From Pseudomonas frederiksbergensis (GTDB taxonomy: Bacteria; Pseudomonadota; Gammaproteobacteria; Pseudomonadales; Pseudomonadaceae), in the NCBI RefSeq assembly GCF_900105495.1, contig NZ_FNTF01000001.1, forward strand, positions 1 through 64,000: a stretch of DNA of 64,000 nt, given 5' to 3'. A program made the translations under genes and the position numbers. Shown here piece by piece: positions 25,632 through 34,240 of the stretch (its first letter is position 1; every line of letters starts with the position of its first letter). The notes beneath the pieces were generated by a model that had not been told where the DNA came from, did no database searches, and saw only the letters and a list, made by a program, of their open reading frames with translations.

Positions 25632-26213
25632 ATGGCTGATTGGAAGAATATAGGCCAGGCCAGGTGGTATGACTGCAAGCTGGGGACCATGAGAGACGAG
25701 GACTTGGCTCAGCTTGTCGGTACGACAAAAAACGTAATTCGTTACCGGCGTCAGCTATTCGATATCGAAGCTTGGAATGTAAGAATGGCCATCGAGCCCT
25801 ACCGGCATTTGTTGGGCATAGAATCAACTCGAACTGTAGCGCGCCTTTGCGGGGTTTCTGCCTACAGCGTTGATCAATACCGCAAATCTTTAGGGGTCAA
25901 GGCCAAGCCGGGACCGCCCCCACTCCCAAAGCCGAAGCGTTTCCCGGTCAACCATCCGTTACGTCGCTACAAGCCGCTCTTGGGCATAGTGCATGACCAG
26001 GACGTGGCAGATCTTGCAGGCGTTTCAAGAACAACGGTTCGTAACTGGCGCGAAGCGTTGGGGCGTGCGCCTGCTGATCCATTACCGAAGCAGCCAACCA
26101 CGGCACAGCTAAAAAACTATGTCGGTCCGTGGCTGGGTTACGAATCATTGTCCGGCGTTTCCATCAGTCGCGCTATCGAATTCCGAAACAAGGTGATTGC
26201 CGAGCAGAGCTAG
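25632..26213 (+). CDS. Protein of repeated helix-turn-helix-like units, unrecognised
   Basis: 193 residues containing a unit repeated three and a half times: LGTMRDEDLAQLVG...IRYRR (17-40), LGIESTRTVARLCGVS...YRK (61-85), LGIVHDQDVADLAGVS...WRE (117-141), and a worn LGYESLSGVSISRAIEFRNK (168-187). Each unit reads like a small homeodomain-like helix-turn-helix with an LG turn before it. A tandem array of such units suggests binding to an extended or repeated DNA target. It follows traC by 76 bp and ends before a convergent terminator. A regulator of transfer is a fair guess, not shown. Confidence 0.65.
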   Translation: MADWKNIGQARWYDCKLGTMRDEDLAQLVGTTKNVIRYRRQLFDIEAWNVRMAIEPYRHLLGIESTRTVARLCGVSAYSVDQYRKSLGVKAKPGPPPLPKPKRFPVNHPLRRYKPLLGIVHDQDVADLAGVSRTTVRNWREALGRAPADPLPKQPTTAQLKNYVGPWLGYESLSGVSISRAIEFRNKVIAEQS

Positions 26214-26500
26214 GATCGCCGCTGGCAGCCAGGGGTGCCCCCTGGACGGCAGAACAAAGCAACACCAAGGGCGCTGCCCTTGTCAACTCGCTGGGGTCGC
26301 CCAGGCCTCAGGTGCGCGGGGTGGTGAAGCTACCCCACACACCCCGGCGCAGACTGGGGGTCACTGCGCACCGTCAAGCAGAATACGCCTGCGGCGGTCC
26401 TGCGGAGGCGGGACCCACCTTCGGCGGGGCCCCCGCCATTCCACTTGACCGCGCTACGTTCTGACAGCATGGCGCGGAATCGCATTTATCGAAGGCAGCA

Positions 26501-26523
26501 AAAAGGGGGCAAAGCCCCCTTTT
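26501..26523. terminator. Bidirectional terminator between the tra and mpf transcripts
   Basis: AAAAGGGGGCAAAGCCCCCTTTT serves both converging operons. The rest of 26214-26541 has no supportable gene: it is GC-rich with several inverted repeats (CAGGGGTGCCCCCTG near 26230, AAGGGCGCTGCCCTT near 26267). Confidence 0.88.
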
Positions 26524-26541
26524 CTTAAAATCTACCTAGGT

Positions 26542-27180
26542 TCAATCTCGGCCCATTCCGCCAAGTCCCTTGGGCTGGTGCGAAGGCACCTTTTGTTCAT
26601 GCTGCAGCTGACGATCTTTGACGATGCCCACACCGGCGAAAGGGTAACGAATGGACAAGTCTTTGCCAGGGTGGACAAGGCCGGACTTTGCACTGCTCAG
26701 CGCGGAGCGATCATGCGCAATGTGCGTGACGCGATCACCGTTCACGATCTGCTGTATGACTTGGTTCTCCTTGAACCCAACCACCTTGCCTTCGTAGGTT
26801 TTGCCAGCGACAGCGCGCTCGTACGCAGGCATATCCTTCGGTTTTGAATTGGCAAGTTCTGGTTCTGCAGGCTTACCAGCTGCAGCACCGGCATGCTCCT
26901 TTTTGCTCAGCTCAAGAGCGCCTTTGAACGACGCCTTGAAATCAGCTGCACCAGGTGCATTATCAAACGGCAAATCCTTGTATGGCTTACCTTCATGCAC
27001 ACCGGTGCCAGCGTACATTTTCGCACGATCACCGGGCTCCTGTACCAGGATCATCGGTTTATTGCTCAAGTCAGCCTTGAACCACGCTTCTCCAGCGGCC
27101 TTTGCGTCAGTGAATACCTGACGCTCTTTGCCTTCCTGATTGATGGTGTAGGTGGTCTGAGTAACGTCTTCTTTGGCCAT
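26542..27180 (-). CDS. KfrB-domain plasmid protein, copy 1
   Basis: 212 residues. Residues about 127-190 (GKTYEGKVVGFKENQVIQQ, then HIAHDRSALS and GKDLSIRYPFAG) form a KfrB-type domain found in plasmid and conjugation-associated proteins. The N-terminal part (about 1-95) has a repeat-like region ending FKASFKGALELSKKE. Function is not established; in IncP-1 plasmids KfrB belongs to a stable-inheritance/architectural set. It is the last gene of the leftward T4SS transcript and a paralogue lies just upstream. Confidence 0.7.
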   Translation of the reverse strand: MAKEDVTQTTYTINQEGKERQVFTDAKAAGEAWFKADLSNKPMILVQEPGDRAKMYAGTGVHEGKPYKDLPFDNAPGAADFKASFKGALELSKKEHAGAAAGKPAEPELANSKPKDMPAYERAVAGKTYEGKVVGFKENQVIQQIVNGDRVTHIAHDRSALSSAKSGLVHPGKDLSIRYPFAGVGIVKDRQLQHEQKVPSHQPKGLGGMGRD

Positions 27181-27227
27181 GTCCTAATCCTCTTATCTGT
27201 CTTAGATCTGCAGCTATTGAACGCGGT

Positions 27228-27710
27228 TTAAACCCGCCCTATTCCAGCGGCGCCTTTCGGCAGGTGTTCCGGTGATCTTTGCCCATCCAGCTCCATGGCA
27301 GGCTTCGCTATGCCGACGCTTTCAGACACATAACGAATGCTCACTGACCTGTCACTGGTGAACACGTTGGCTTGCACGCTGTTGAGCGACGTGCGCTTGT
27401 GTTCAATCAAAACATCGTAACCATTGACCCGCGATGCTTGATAAAACGACTGGGAGTCGCGGTGAACGATTGGGCCCTCGTAGGCCCTGCCAATGTCAGG
27501 CTGAATAGCTGGACCGTACTTTTGAAACAGTTCGAAGGAGGGCTCACTACTGCGCTTGTGATCGGTTGCCCAGTCTTCGGCATTCCGTGGCGAAGCGTTC
27601 ACATGCTCCGCCACGTTCTCACCAGGTCGCTTGCCTCCAGTCAGCTGATAAGCACCACGTTCACCCTGTTGCGTTCGATCCTTGTCCATTGGGTTTTCGT
27701 CTTTGTCCAT
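27228..27710 (-). CDS. KfrB-like plasmid protein, copy 2
   Basis: 160 residues from the ATG at 27710 (MDKDENPMDKDRTQQG); an upstream start would overlap the nuclease gene. The C-terminal half (GRAYEGPIVHRDSQSFYQA, then VLIEHKRTSL and DRSVSIRYVSESVG) parallels the KfrB region of the neighbouring gene, and both proteins end with a similar short tail (PKGLGGMGRD against PKGAAGIGRV). The N-terminus is charged and low in complexity. The pair probably arose by duplication. Role unknown. Confidence 0.65.
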   Translation of the reverse strand: MDKDENPMDKDRTQQGERGAYQLTGGKRPGENVAEHVNASPRNAEDWATDHKRSSEPSFELFQKYGPAIQPDIGRAYEGPIVHRDSQSFYQASRVNGYDVLIEHKRTSLNSVQANVFTSDRSVSIRYVSESVGIAKPAMELDGQRSPEHLPKGAAGIGRV

Positions 27711-27724
27711 TGGTAGACCCTCGC

Positions 27725-28330
27725 TCAATACTGTGGTTTGAAAGCTTTGCCCTGATCCCACCGGCTTTGCCAGTGGTTCAGGTATTGCTCGGCGAGATCG
27801 GCATCATTCCAAACCACCAATGCGTTCTCGCTGTTGCTTTTGGCGGCGGCAGCGGAGTAGTTGAAGCTTCCGGTTTCTACCGCTTTGCCATCCACAACGA
27901 TGAACTTGTCATGGTGAATTGCGTAAGTGCTGATCGTGCGCGTCGGTATGCCAGCACGTACCAGGAGTGACAGCGCGTGTTTCCCCGCCCGCGAGCCGTT
28001 GCCCTGCAGGTTGCCCTGGTAATCAGCAACCACCGCCACATCGACCCCGCGCTGTTTCGCTGTGATCAATGCTTTCGCTACATCAGGACTGGTAAACACG
28101 TAGGCCGAGAGCCTGATCGAGCTGGAGGCTGAATCGATGGTTCGCAGTACCAGGTCGCGGGCAGATCCTTCCGGAGAAAACCCCACCTCGATGCGACGTG
28201 CACCGTCAACATCGACCGCCGCCGCTGAAGGCTGGGCGTCCGTTGACTGGTCCGCCCAGGCAATTGGAGACACCAAGCCTAAGAACGAGGAGAAGGCAAA
28301 AATGCGGACGGCGTGCAACTTAGAAACCAT
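27725..28330 (-). CDS. nuc: Nuc-like phospholipase D-superfamily endonuclease, exported
   Basis: 201 residues from the ATG at 28330, behind GGGAGG. A signal peptide (FAFSSFLGLVSPIAWA) is followed by one HKD motif, HHDKFIVVDGKAVETGSFNYS, the hallmark of EDTA-resistant Nuc-type nucleases that act as dimers. A homologous nuc gene sits beside the transfer region of IncN plasmids. Its benefit to the plasmid is unclear; a periplasmic nuclease could act on incoming or extracellular DNA. It overlaps trbM by 11 bp. Confidence 0.85.
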   Translation of the reverse strand: MVSKLHAVRIFAFSSFLGLVSPIAWADQSTDAQPSAAAVDVDGARRIEVGFSPEGSARDLVLRTIDSASSSIRLSAYVFTSPDVAKALITAKQRGVDVAVVADYQGNLQGNGSRAGKHALSLLVRAGIPTRTISTYAIHHDKFIVVDGKAVETGSFNYSAAAAKSNSENALVVWNDADLAEQYLNHWQSRWDQGKAFKPQY

Positions 28331-28649
28331 AGCGCGAGCCTCCCCACTTATCGTTTGCTTGTTTGGCCCCAGCCTGATCATCAACACATTGCGCCACGAA
28401 ATCACCGCGAGCAGCGGCAGTGCGTGAAGGACTGAAGTTGCCGTGTTTGAATTTCACGATGCTGAAATAGCGCTTGAGATATTTGTCGCAATCACCGTCG
28501 CGGGACATGCCAAGCAGACAGAGAGTTGCCCCGCAAGCATCCTCATCACTGTTTTGCCCATACGAAAAGTCAGTAGGGGGTTGCGCGCCTGCTTGGGCAA
28601 CACCGGCAAATGCCAAAGTCGCCAAGAGAGCTAAGAATTTTTTGCGCAT
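28320..28649 (-). CDS. trbM: TrbM-like conjugation protein
   Basis: 109 residues from the ATG at 28649, directly behind palindrome site 3 and AAAGGAG. Signal peptide (KKFLALLATLAFAGVAQA), then the TrbM signature with spaced cysteines: DACGATLCLLGM, GDCDKYLKRYFSIV, and a later cysteine. TrbM/KikA-like proteins are periplasmic accessories near conjugation operons; their exact role is unsettled. Follows virB1 by 29 bp. Confidence 0.8.
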   Translation of the reverse strand: MRKKFLALLATLAFAGVAQAGAQPPTDFSYGQNSDEDACGATLCLLGMSRDGDCDKYLKRYFSIVKFKHGNFSPSRTAAARGDFVAQCVDDQAGAKQANDKWGGSRYGF

Positions 28650-28661
28650 TAGGATCTCCTT

Positions 28662-28677
28662 TTCTCGCATGCGAGAA
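28662..28677. repeat. Backbone palindrome, site 3
   Basis: Perfect TTCTCGCATGCGAGAA between virB1 and trbM, ending 2 bp from the trbM ribosome site. It lies inside the mating-pair operon rather than at its start. Confidence 0.8.
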
Positions 28678-28678
28678 A

Positions 28679-29584
28679 TCAGTTGATTATCTGTACGAAT
28701 GAAGGGGCCGTTTGTTCCTGCTGCACGGGCACTGCCGCTGGCTCAGCATTAGCTGTCGGAGCGTCGAAGGCTGTGAACTTCCGTTTCTCATCGGGCGCAT
28801 CACCGGTATCCAACTGGACCTGAATCTGCGACTTCTGCTGCGCTTGAGGCTGTGCCTGTGCTATCGCCTGACCGTTTCCATCCGTGAAGGTCAACCACGG
28901 CCCTGCAGGCTGCTCAGAGGCTCCCTGAGCGCGCTTGCGCGCTTTAGAGGGTGACTTGGTGCTAGCGATTACAGGAATGGCTTGCGTGGCTTCCTGTACG
29001 TCGAACGCGGGCACAATCGGATCATCAGCCGTTGGTTTACTTGCACGGTCGACCACCCTTTCGACGTAGGACATTCCACCAGGGCTATCAGCATCGAAGC
29101 CAAGCCGCTCGTTACCGCTGTAATACATGGAAGTCGCTTTCAAAAGAGCTTCTTGTTCAGTAGCACTTGTTTTGAGCGCTTGGGTGTAATACTCAGTGAA
29201 CAACTTGCTGATGGCCTGCAGGTTACGGCACGGTTCGAACACATCCTGATAGCTCAGGCCCCGGGCTCGCATGTTGGTCATCAACAATTGGCCCAGGCCC
29301 ATCGCGTAGCGATGGCCGTCACGTTCCAATTTCTCCGCTGTGGCAATTGCTTCACTCAGGGACTTGGGCTGACGCTCAAGGCGAGTACCAACCACACCAA
29401 TGGCATATGGGTTGAATGACGACTCATTACCGATCAAGGCTTTTAGCGTCGACGCATGGACGTTTGGCGCGCACTTAGCGGCCAAATCTGAAAAGCGTTG
29501 TTGCTGGGTTTCTTCTGCGGCAACGTGGCCGACAAGGCAGGCCGATGCAAGGATGGCCAGCGCGAATTTAGGCAGCTTTTGCAT
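28679..29584 (-). CDS. virB1: VirB1-like lytic transglycosylase
   Basis: 301 residues from the ATG at 29584, behind GGAGGTGC. Signal peptide (FALAILASACLVGHVAA), then the SLT fold: IGNESSFNPYAIGVVG holds the catalytic glutamate, followed by AMGLGQLLMTNMRARG and MYYSGNER. A long Gln/Ala-rich C-terminal extension follows. It opens peptidoglycan locally for T4SS assembly. It is at the distal end of the operon, after virB11 (overlap 17 bp), instead of first as in Agrobacterium. Confidence 0.9.
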   Translation of the reverse strand: MQKLPKFALAILASACLVGHVAAEETQQQRFSDLAAKCAPNVHASTLKALIGNESSFNPYAIGVVGTRLERQPKSLSEAIATAEKLERDGHRYAMGLGQLLMTNMRARGLSYQDVFEPCRNLQAISKLFTEYYTQALKTSATEQEALLKATSMYYSGNERLGFDADSPGGMSYVERVVDRASKPTADDPIVPAFDVQEATQAIPVIASTKSPSKARKRAQGASEQPAGPWLTFTDGNGQAIAQAQPQAQQKSQIQVQLDTGDAPDEKRKFTAFDAPTANAEPAAVPVQQEQTAPSFVQIIN

Positions 29585-30596
29585 ATTGCACCTCCGTGAT
29601 GAAACGACGGCCATCAAAGCCGTATTCCCACTGGATCACTACGTCGATCAGGTGACGTGAGAATTCCACAAGTTGGTTTTTGGTCATGTCAGAGCCGCCA
29701 CGCGATGCCATCGACGCAAGCCGGTCAAACATCAGGTCGGGGCTGTCCGAGTGGATAGTGCTGAATGAACCGCTATGGCCGGTGTTCAGCAATTCAAGAT
29801 AGGGGTAAGCCTCAGCACCGCGAAGCTCGCCCATGATTGCGCGGTCAGGCGTAAGACGAAGAATCGACTCAAGGTGATCAAACGGCGTGACCCGCGCTTT
29901 GCCTTGGCCACCACGGGAATAGATCAAATGAACCACGTTCTCGCTTTTGAGACGGATCTCGCGGGTATCTTCGATTGTGACGATCCGCTCATTAGGGTCT
30001 ACATGCTGCAACAGCATGTTGAGGAAGGTGCTTTTGCCCGCGTTTGTCCCTGCCGAAATCATGATGTTTTTGTGGGCCTTGACGCACCCAATGAAAAATT
30101 CCGACCAGCGCTTGGCGCGGTACAACTCGACCAGGTGATCATCGCTGTACTGATCTGGCGTGCGTGCCTCGTTGATCTGGTCAAACGCTCCCGAAGCGAT
30201 GTATTGGTCCATCGTCAGCTGAACGCGGCCAGGTTTACGAATACAGACGATGCCGCCGATATGTTGCTCAACGGCAGGCGCAAGCACGCACTGGACCCGA
30301 TAGTCGCCACGTTCCGAGTCCGCTACGTGGTCGCTCATGTCCATAGGGATGCGACCGGACAGGATCGGCGCATAAGCGTTGACCTCTTGCTCTGTATGCG
30401 CCGCAATCAACTCGGCCAGCGACTTGATCAGCGGAAGGGTGACGCCATCCACAACGACTGGGCGCATGAACCGGCTACCGCGATACGCGGCCCATACGTT
30501 GCCTGGACCATTAATAGCGATCTCGGATACCGCTGGGTCATCGAGCAGGAAATCAAAACTGCGCAGCTTTTGGCGGAACGAAGCAATCTCAGACAT
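29568..30596 (-). CDS. virB11: VirB11, traffic ATPase of the T4SS
   Basis: 342 residues. Walker A SAGTNAGKSTFLN is near residue 180. The Asp box region IVTIEDTREIRL and Walker B region RLTPDRAIMGELRGAEAY follow, then the HSGSFSTIHSD histidine box. It is a hexameric cytoplasmic ATPase that switches the machine between pilus assembly and DNA export. Gene order virB8-9-10-11 is standard. Confidence 0.95.
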   Translation of the reverse strand: MSEIASFRQKLRSFDFLLDDPAVSEIAINGPGNVWAAYRGSRFMRPVVVDGVTLPLIKSLAELIAAHTEQEVNAYAPILSGRIPMDMSDHVADSERGDYRVQCVLAPAVEQHIGGIVCIRKPGRVQLTMDQYIASGAFDQINEARTPDQYSDDHLVELYRAKRWSEFFIGCVKAHKNIMISAGTNAGKSTFLNMLLQHVDPNERIVTIEDTREIRLKSENVVHLIYSRGGQGKARVTPFDHLESILRLTPDRAIMGELRGAEAYPYLELLNTGHSGSFSTIHSDSPDLMFDRLASMASRGGSDMTKNQLVEFSRHLIDVVIQWEYGFDGRRFITEVQYAKAA

Positions 30597-30605
30597 GGAA
30601 AAACC

Positions 30606-31889
30606 TCAGTTAATGAATTTCACGCCGCCGTTGTCAGCCTCTTTGGCTTCCTCGGCGAACTGTTCGGTGAAGTCCAAATCACGCTGCAGGTAGATCACCA
30701 CGCGTGAGCCATGAGGAACGGTGACTGTTGGTTGAATGTTTGCGTACCGGCTAAGAATGGTTTGCGAGGACTCAGCAGCAGCCTGTTGCACTTCAGTACG
30801 GTACTGAGAGGCCGAGTTTTCTTGATCACCAGAGGAAACGCCGGAGTTGGAGGCACCCGCGCCGATGATCGAGACAGCAGCAGCAACACCGAAGATCTGC
30901 GCCCAGTGGTTATCAACGACACCACCCTGGCCAGCGGAGCCCAGCTGATCAGAGCCAGCGCTATCCAAAGCAATTTCCATTGCACGACGCCCCGGCAACT
31001 TGGGCATACGCAACCAGTTCCAAACGGTGAACAGGCGCTCTTGACCAGGTGAAAGACTGGCGTTGTAGCTTCCGCATACCGAAGACCCCCAAGGGATCAT
31101 TACGCGGCGACCCTCCGCTGCATAAACGTCCTGTGCAGTGGTTACGCAAATCTGACCTGGCAATTGACTCTGCGCACGGGGCTGCAAAGTCGCCTCGATT
31201 GCAGCGCCCTGCAGAACCTTGTACTGCAAATTCTCCAGAGCCCGAGCTTTCGCCACCGGCACGCCGGTGGAGTAAGTCGACGATGCGAAATTCTCGTTTG
31301 CATTGCGGGAGACGCGCCCGGAATTACCCGAGTTACCGCCCAGCAACGACCCACCGGCTGGTGGTTGAGCTGGATCTTGATCGTCACGACCTTGCGCAAA
31401 ACCATCGTCCTTTGCAGTTGCAAAGATCGCCGAGCGTTGACGCGCAGCGAGCATCTTTTTGCGCGCAACTTCTTCTTGAAATTCCAACGCTTGCCGCTGC
31501 TTTTCAGCTTCGCTCAAACCCTCTTGGTTGGTCTGACGCTCAGCTGTTGAACGGGGTGTGTCAGCTGGGGCGCCCGGCTCCCCATCGTTGCTAACTGGCT
31601 TTACCTTCGCCGCTTCGCGCTTGGGAGTAGGGTCTTGGACCTTCCGGCGCTCAGCAGCGACAATCTCATCGTTTTTTGCTGGGGCAGCTGGTTCACCACT
31701 GTCATGCTTGAGCCAGTAAACGAAACCACACGCCACAACTGCTGCGCCAATCATAAGAACGCCGCTGCGCTTTCCACCAGAACCAGCCTTTAGCATCGAG
31801 TTCGATTGCGACTCGTTCCACTCGGCCATTTCTTCTTCGCGGGTTTTGTCCGCTTGCTGATCAGTTGGTTTGATAGGTTCCTTCGCCAT
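30606..31889 (-). CDS. virB10: VirB10, T4SS energy-sensing scaffold
   Basis: 427 residues. A cytoplasmic N-terminus, one transmembrane segment (GVLMIGAAVVACGFVYW, about residues 44-60), a Glu/Lys/Pro-rich linker, and the conserved C-terminal TrbI domain (GAAIEATLQPRAQSQLPGQ to VPHGSRVVIYLQRDL). It spans the envelope and forms the outer-membrane core complex with VirB7 and VirB9. It starts 2 bp after virB9. Confidence 0.95.
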   Translation of the reverse strand: MAKEPIKPTDQQADKTREEEMAEWNESQSNSMLKAGSGGKRSGVLMIGAAVVACGFVYWLKHDSGEPAAPAKNDEIVAAERRKVQDPTPKREAAKVKPVSNDGEPGAPADTPRSTAERQTNQEGLSEAEKQRQALEFQEEVARKKMLAARQRSAIFATAKDDGFAQGRDDQDPAQPPAGGSLLGGNSGNSGRVSRNANENFASSTYSTGVPVAKARALENLQYKVLQGAAIEATLQPRAQSQLPGQICVTTAQDVYAAEGRRVMIPWGSSVCGSYNASLSPGQERLFTVWNWLRMPKLPGRRAMEIALDSAGSDQLGSAGQGGVVDNHWAQIFGVAAAVSIIGAGASNSGVSSGDQENSASQYRTEVQQAAAESSQTILSRYANIQPTVTVPHGSRVVIYLQRDLDFTEQFAEEAKEADNGGVKFIN

Positions 31890-31891
31890 GG

Positions 31892-32683
31892 TTATGCCCC
31901 TCCCCCATCACGCGCACCCCGAGTAACAGTGCGTTTATACGGATTCGAAAGGTTTTCAACGCAGATGTAGGAATTGCCGCTGCGCACCACGAACATGCTG
32001 GCCAGGCGCTGAACCACCCAATACTCACCCTCGCGGCGAGCATTGACCATCGCCTCGGTGCCATCAGGCAGCACGCGGTAAAACTGCGGGAGATCCGCAC
32101 CCTTCTTCATCAAAAACTTGGTGAACTGACCATCATCCATAACGCCCTGCAGGCCGATGGCTTCTTTGTCACCCGAATAGCCGTAGTTGATGTTCGGGGA
32201 AGAAGGAGTACCGGTGCTGGTGACTGGCCCAGTAGCCGCAGGCGCTGGGGTTTCCGCTGCATCGTTAAACGATGTGACACGGCTGGTCGGATAAACGAAT
32301 CGGATCAAGTACGACTGACTTGTTTTCGCCTTCGTACTGTTGAGCTGAAAGTAATACGTCCGCTTGGATGTAATCACCGTCATGTTTGTGTCTGCATTGT
32401 CTTCCACGGGCTTCAAGAAAACCCGGTTACGGAATGGCATGCTCTGCCAGGAAATCGTGTCACCAAGTGCTACGACCTTGACCATTTCATCCGCTTCGAA
32501 CTCAATGGATGTTTGGTATCCGTAAGTGCCGACCAGTTCGTAAATTTGGTTTGGGTCATAGGGCACTTGTTTGACACGGTTGTCAGAGGACAGAGCCCTC
32601 GGCAACTTTGCAGCTAGTGCATTAAATGCACACAAAGCCAAACTCAGGGTAATAGCTGTCGGTAGAACGAACTGTTTTTTCAT
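31892..32683 (-). CDS. virB9: VirB9, T4SS outer core component
   Basis: 263 residues with a signal peptide (SLALCAFNALAA) and the VirB9/CagX pattern: DPNQIYELVGTYGYQTSIEF, DTISWQSMPFRNRVFLKP, and the C-terminal NINYGYSGDKEAIGLQGVMD to FVVRSGNSYICVENL. It is the periplasmic/outer-membrane partner of VirB7 and VirB10. Standard order after virB8. Confidence 0.93.
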   Translation of the reverse strand: MKKQFVLPTAITLSLALCAFNALAAKLPRALSSDNRVKQVPYDPNQIYELVGTYGYQTSIEFEADEMVKVVALGDTISWQSMPFRNRVFLKPVEDNADTNMTVITSKRTYYFQLNSTKAKTSQSYLIRFVYPTSRVTSFNDAAETPAPAATGPVTSTGTPSSPNINYGYSGDKEAIGLQGVMDDGQFTKFLMKKGADLPQFYRVLPDGTEAMVNARREGEYWVVQRLASMFVVRSGNSYICVENLSNPYKRTVTRGARDGGGA

Positions 32684-32707
32684 GATTAGTTTCCTTGTGG
32701 GAATGAA

Positions 32708-33373
32708 TTACTGGCGGCTCAGTTCTTCACTCTTACGGTATAAAGTTGCCAAGGTGCCAAACGGGTTTTCCCAACGATCACCCAAGGCTCTAGGGATCAT
32801 CGTGTGTGCAACCTTTATAGTTGCCAGGTAGGAAGTAACCCTTGGCTCTTTGTCACCCCACTTGTGATTGGTTGAAATGAATATCACCTGATACTCATCG
32901 CCAATCTTGTTCATGCGCTTGGGTTGGGCTTCGATCCAGTCGTTTTCCCCGAGCGATGCGTATGGATTGCGCGCGTTATCGGGGCTGATCTCCTTCTCAT
33001 ATTCGACAGCGACATTGCGGGTCATGTACGTGTGGCAGGTATCGGACAGCTGTTGCTTGCGCCGAGGGTCAAAGGTGTTACAAGCACGAATGAAATCAAA
33101 CAGAACGCCTTCGATGACAGCCTGCTCTTTGTCGACGTTTTCCGCCGTAACCGTGCGCTGCTTGAGCACTTCATTATCGGCGCCGATCACCGTCACCACA
33201 TTGACGAACGTCTTTGTTTCAGCCAGGAACGCGATGGCTATGGTCGACCCCACCAGGGCTAGTGCGAAGGCACCGTTCAGAAAGTAACTACGGTTACGTT
33301 CTTGTTTTACCTTCTTGTGTTCGAGTTGACGCTGACGGCGCGCAATCTCATCTTTCTTTAATGTCTTGTCCAT
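32708..33373 (-). CDS. virB8: VirB8, inner-membrane assembly factor
   Basis: 221 residues: charged cytoplasmic start, one membrane segment (FALALVGSTIAIAFLA, about residues 32-47), then the VirB8 periplasmic domain (FDFIRACNTFDPRRKQQLSD and YQVIFISTNHKWGDKEPRV). It nucleates the T4SS by contacting VirB6, VirB9 and VirB10. It starts 3 bp after virB6 ends. Confidence 0.93.
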   Translation of the reverse strand: MDKTLKKDEIARRQRQLEHKKVKQERNRSYFLNGAFALALVGSTIAIAFLAETKTFVNVVTVIGADNEVLKQRTVTAENVDKEQAVIEGVLFDFIRACNTFDPRRKQQLSDTCHTYMTRNVAVEYEKEISPDNARNPYASLGENDWIEAQPKRMNKIGDEYQVIFISTNHKWGDKEPRVTSYLATIKVAHTMIPRALGDRWENPFGTLATLYRKSEELSRQ

Positions 33374-33376
33374 TGC

Positions 33377-34240
33377 TTATTTCCCCAATCCTACGGTTCG
33401 CAATGCCATCATCGCCAGTGAAGAACCACCGACTGTTGCGCTGGTAGCAATCGCAGCTGCCCACCCACGAACTTGCAACAAGCAGATGATCAACACGCCT
33501 TCAACGATGATAAGAGTTCCCCATTGTTGAGCGGTGATCAATGCAGCATCCGAAATGGTGGCTGTATTGGCGATCTCATCAATTGCTTGGCCGAAAATCG
33601 CATAACCAAAACGAACAATCGCGATGGACAATATGTAGATCAGCGATAAGTTCAGCATTTTGCTAAACCAGCTCATTGTCCATTGCCGCGTTTGTTCGAA
33701 AAATATGAAACCGAGCAGTATTGGCAATATGCACATAATTATTGCTGCGCCAAACTTGGCAATCAGCATATTCAGGATTGCAGCGATAAACAGAATGCAG
33801 TTCACCATAAACAAACCGGAACCCATGATGATCATGCCAAACTGACGCCAGCTAACGTTCATCAGCGTGCTTGCAACCTGTCCGACATTCACATAAAGCG
33901 CGTCAAGCATTGAAGTGCTATCAACACCTCGGCTCATGATTTGTGCCGCAATGGTTTCAGTCCAAGTACCCCAAATCTGATAGAGCGCCGACCCACCCGT
34001 TGACCAATTAAGCGTCAGGAAGACCATAAACGTGAGCATTGCCCGTTTAACAATGTCCCACGGCGCAACAGAGATTTTGCCGTTATAGGTCTGAATACCC
34101 AGGACTGCCCAATATGCGACGGCGATTGTCCAGACCAGAGGCTCTACCAAGCCAGCGAGATTTGGGAAGACCTCGGCGACAAAGCTAGTTGTCACCTCAT
34201 CGGTCGCCCCAATCAGGCCCTTGAGGGTTAGGTCCGCCAT
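33377..34240 (-). CDS. virB6: VirB6, polytopic inner-membrane channel component
   Basis: 287 residues with several hydrophobic segments (WTIAVAYWAVLG, FMVFLTLNW, LFMVNCILFIAAILNMLI, IIMCILPILLGFIFF, LSLIYILSIAIVRFGYAIFG). The central periplasmic region and conserved Trp in EQTRQWTMSWFSKMLNL fit the TrbL/VirB6 family. It forms part of the inner-membrane DNA path. It overlaps the upstream 134-residue protein by 13 bp. Confidence 0.92.
   Translation of the reverse strand: MADLTLKGLIGATDEVTTSFVAEVFPNLAGLVEPLVWTIAVAYWAVLGIQTYNGKISVAPWDIVKRAMLTFMVFLTLNWSTGGSALYQIWGTWTETIAAQIMSRGVDSTSMLDALYVNVGQVASTLMNVSWRQFGMIIMGSGLFMVNCILFIAAILNMLIAKFGAAIIMCILPILLGFIFFEQTRQWTMSWFSKMLNLSLIYILSIAIVRFGYAIFGQAIDEIANTATISDAALITAQQWGTLIIVEGVLIICLLQVRGWAAAIATSATVGGSSLAMMALRTVGLGK

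Noticed and set aside
29775..30707. 310-codon forward frame opposite virB11
   Set aside because: Antisense shadow of virB11, which has complete motifs; no ribosome site or homology seen.
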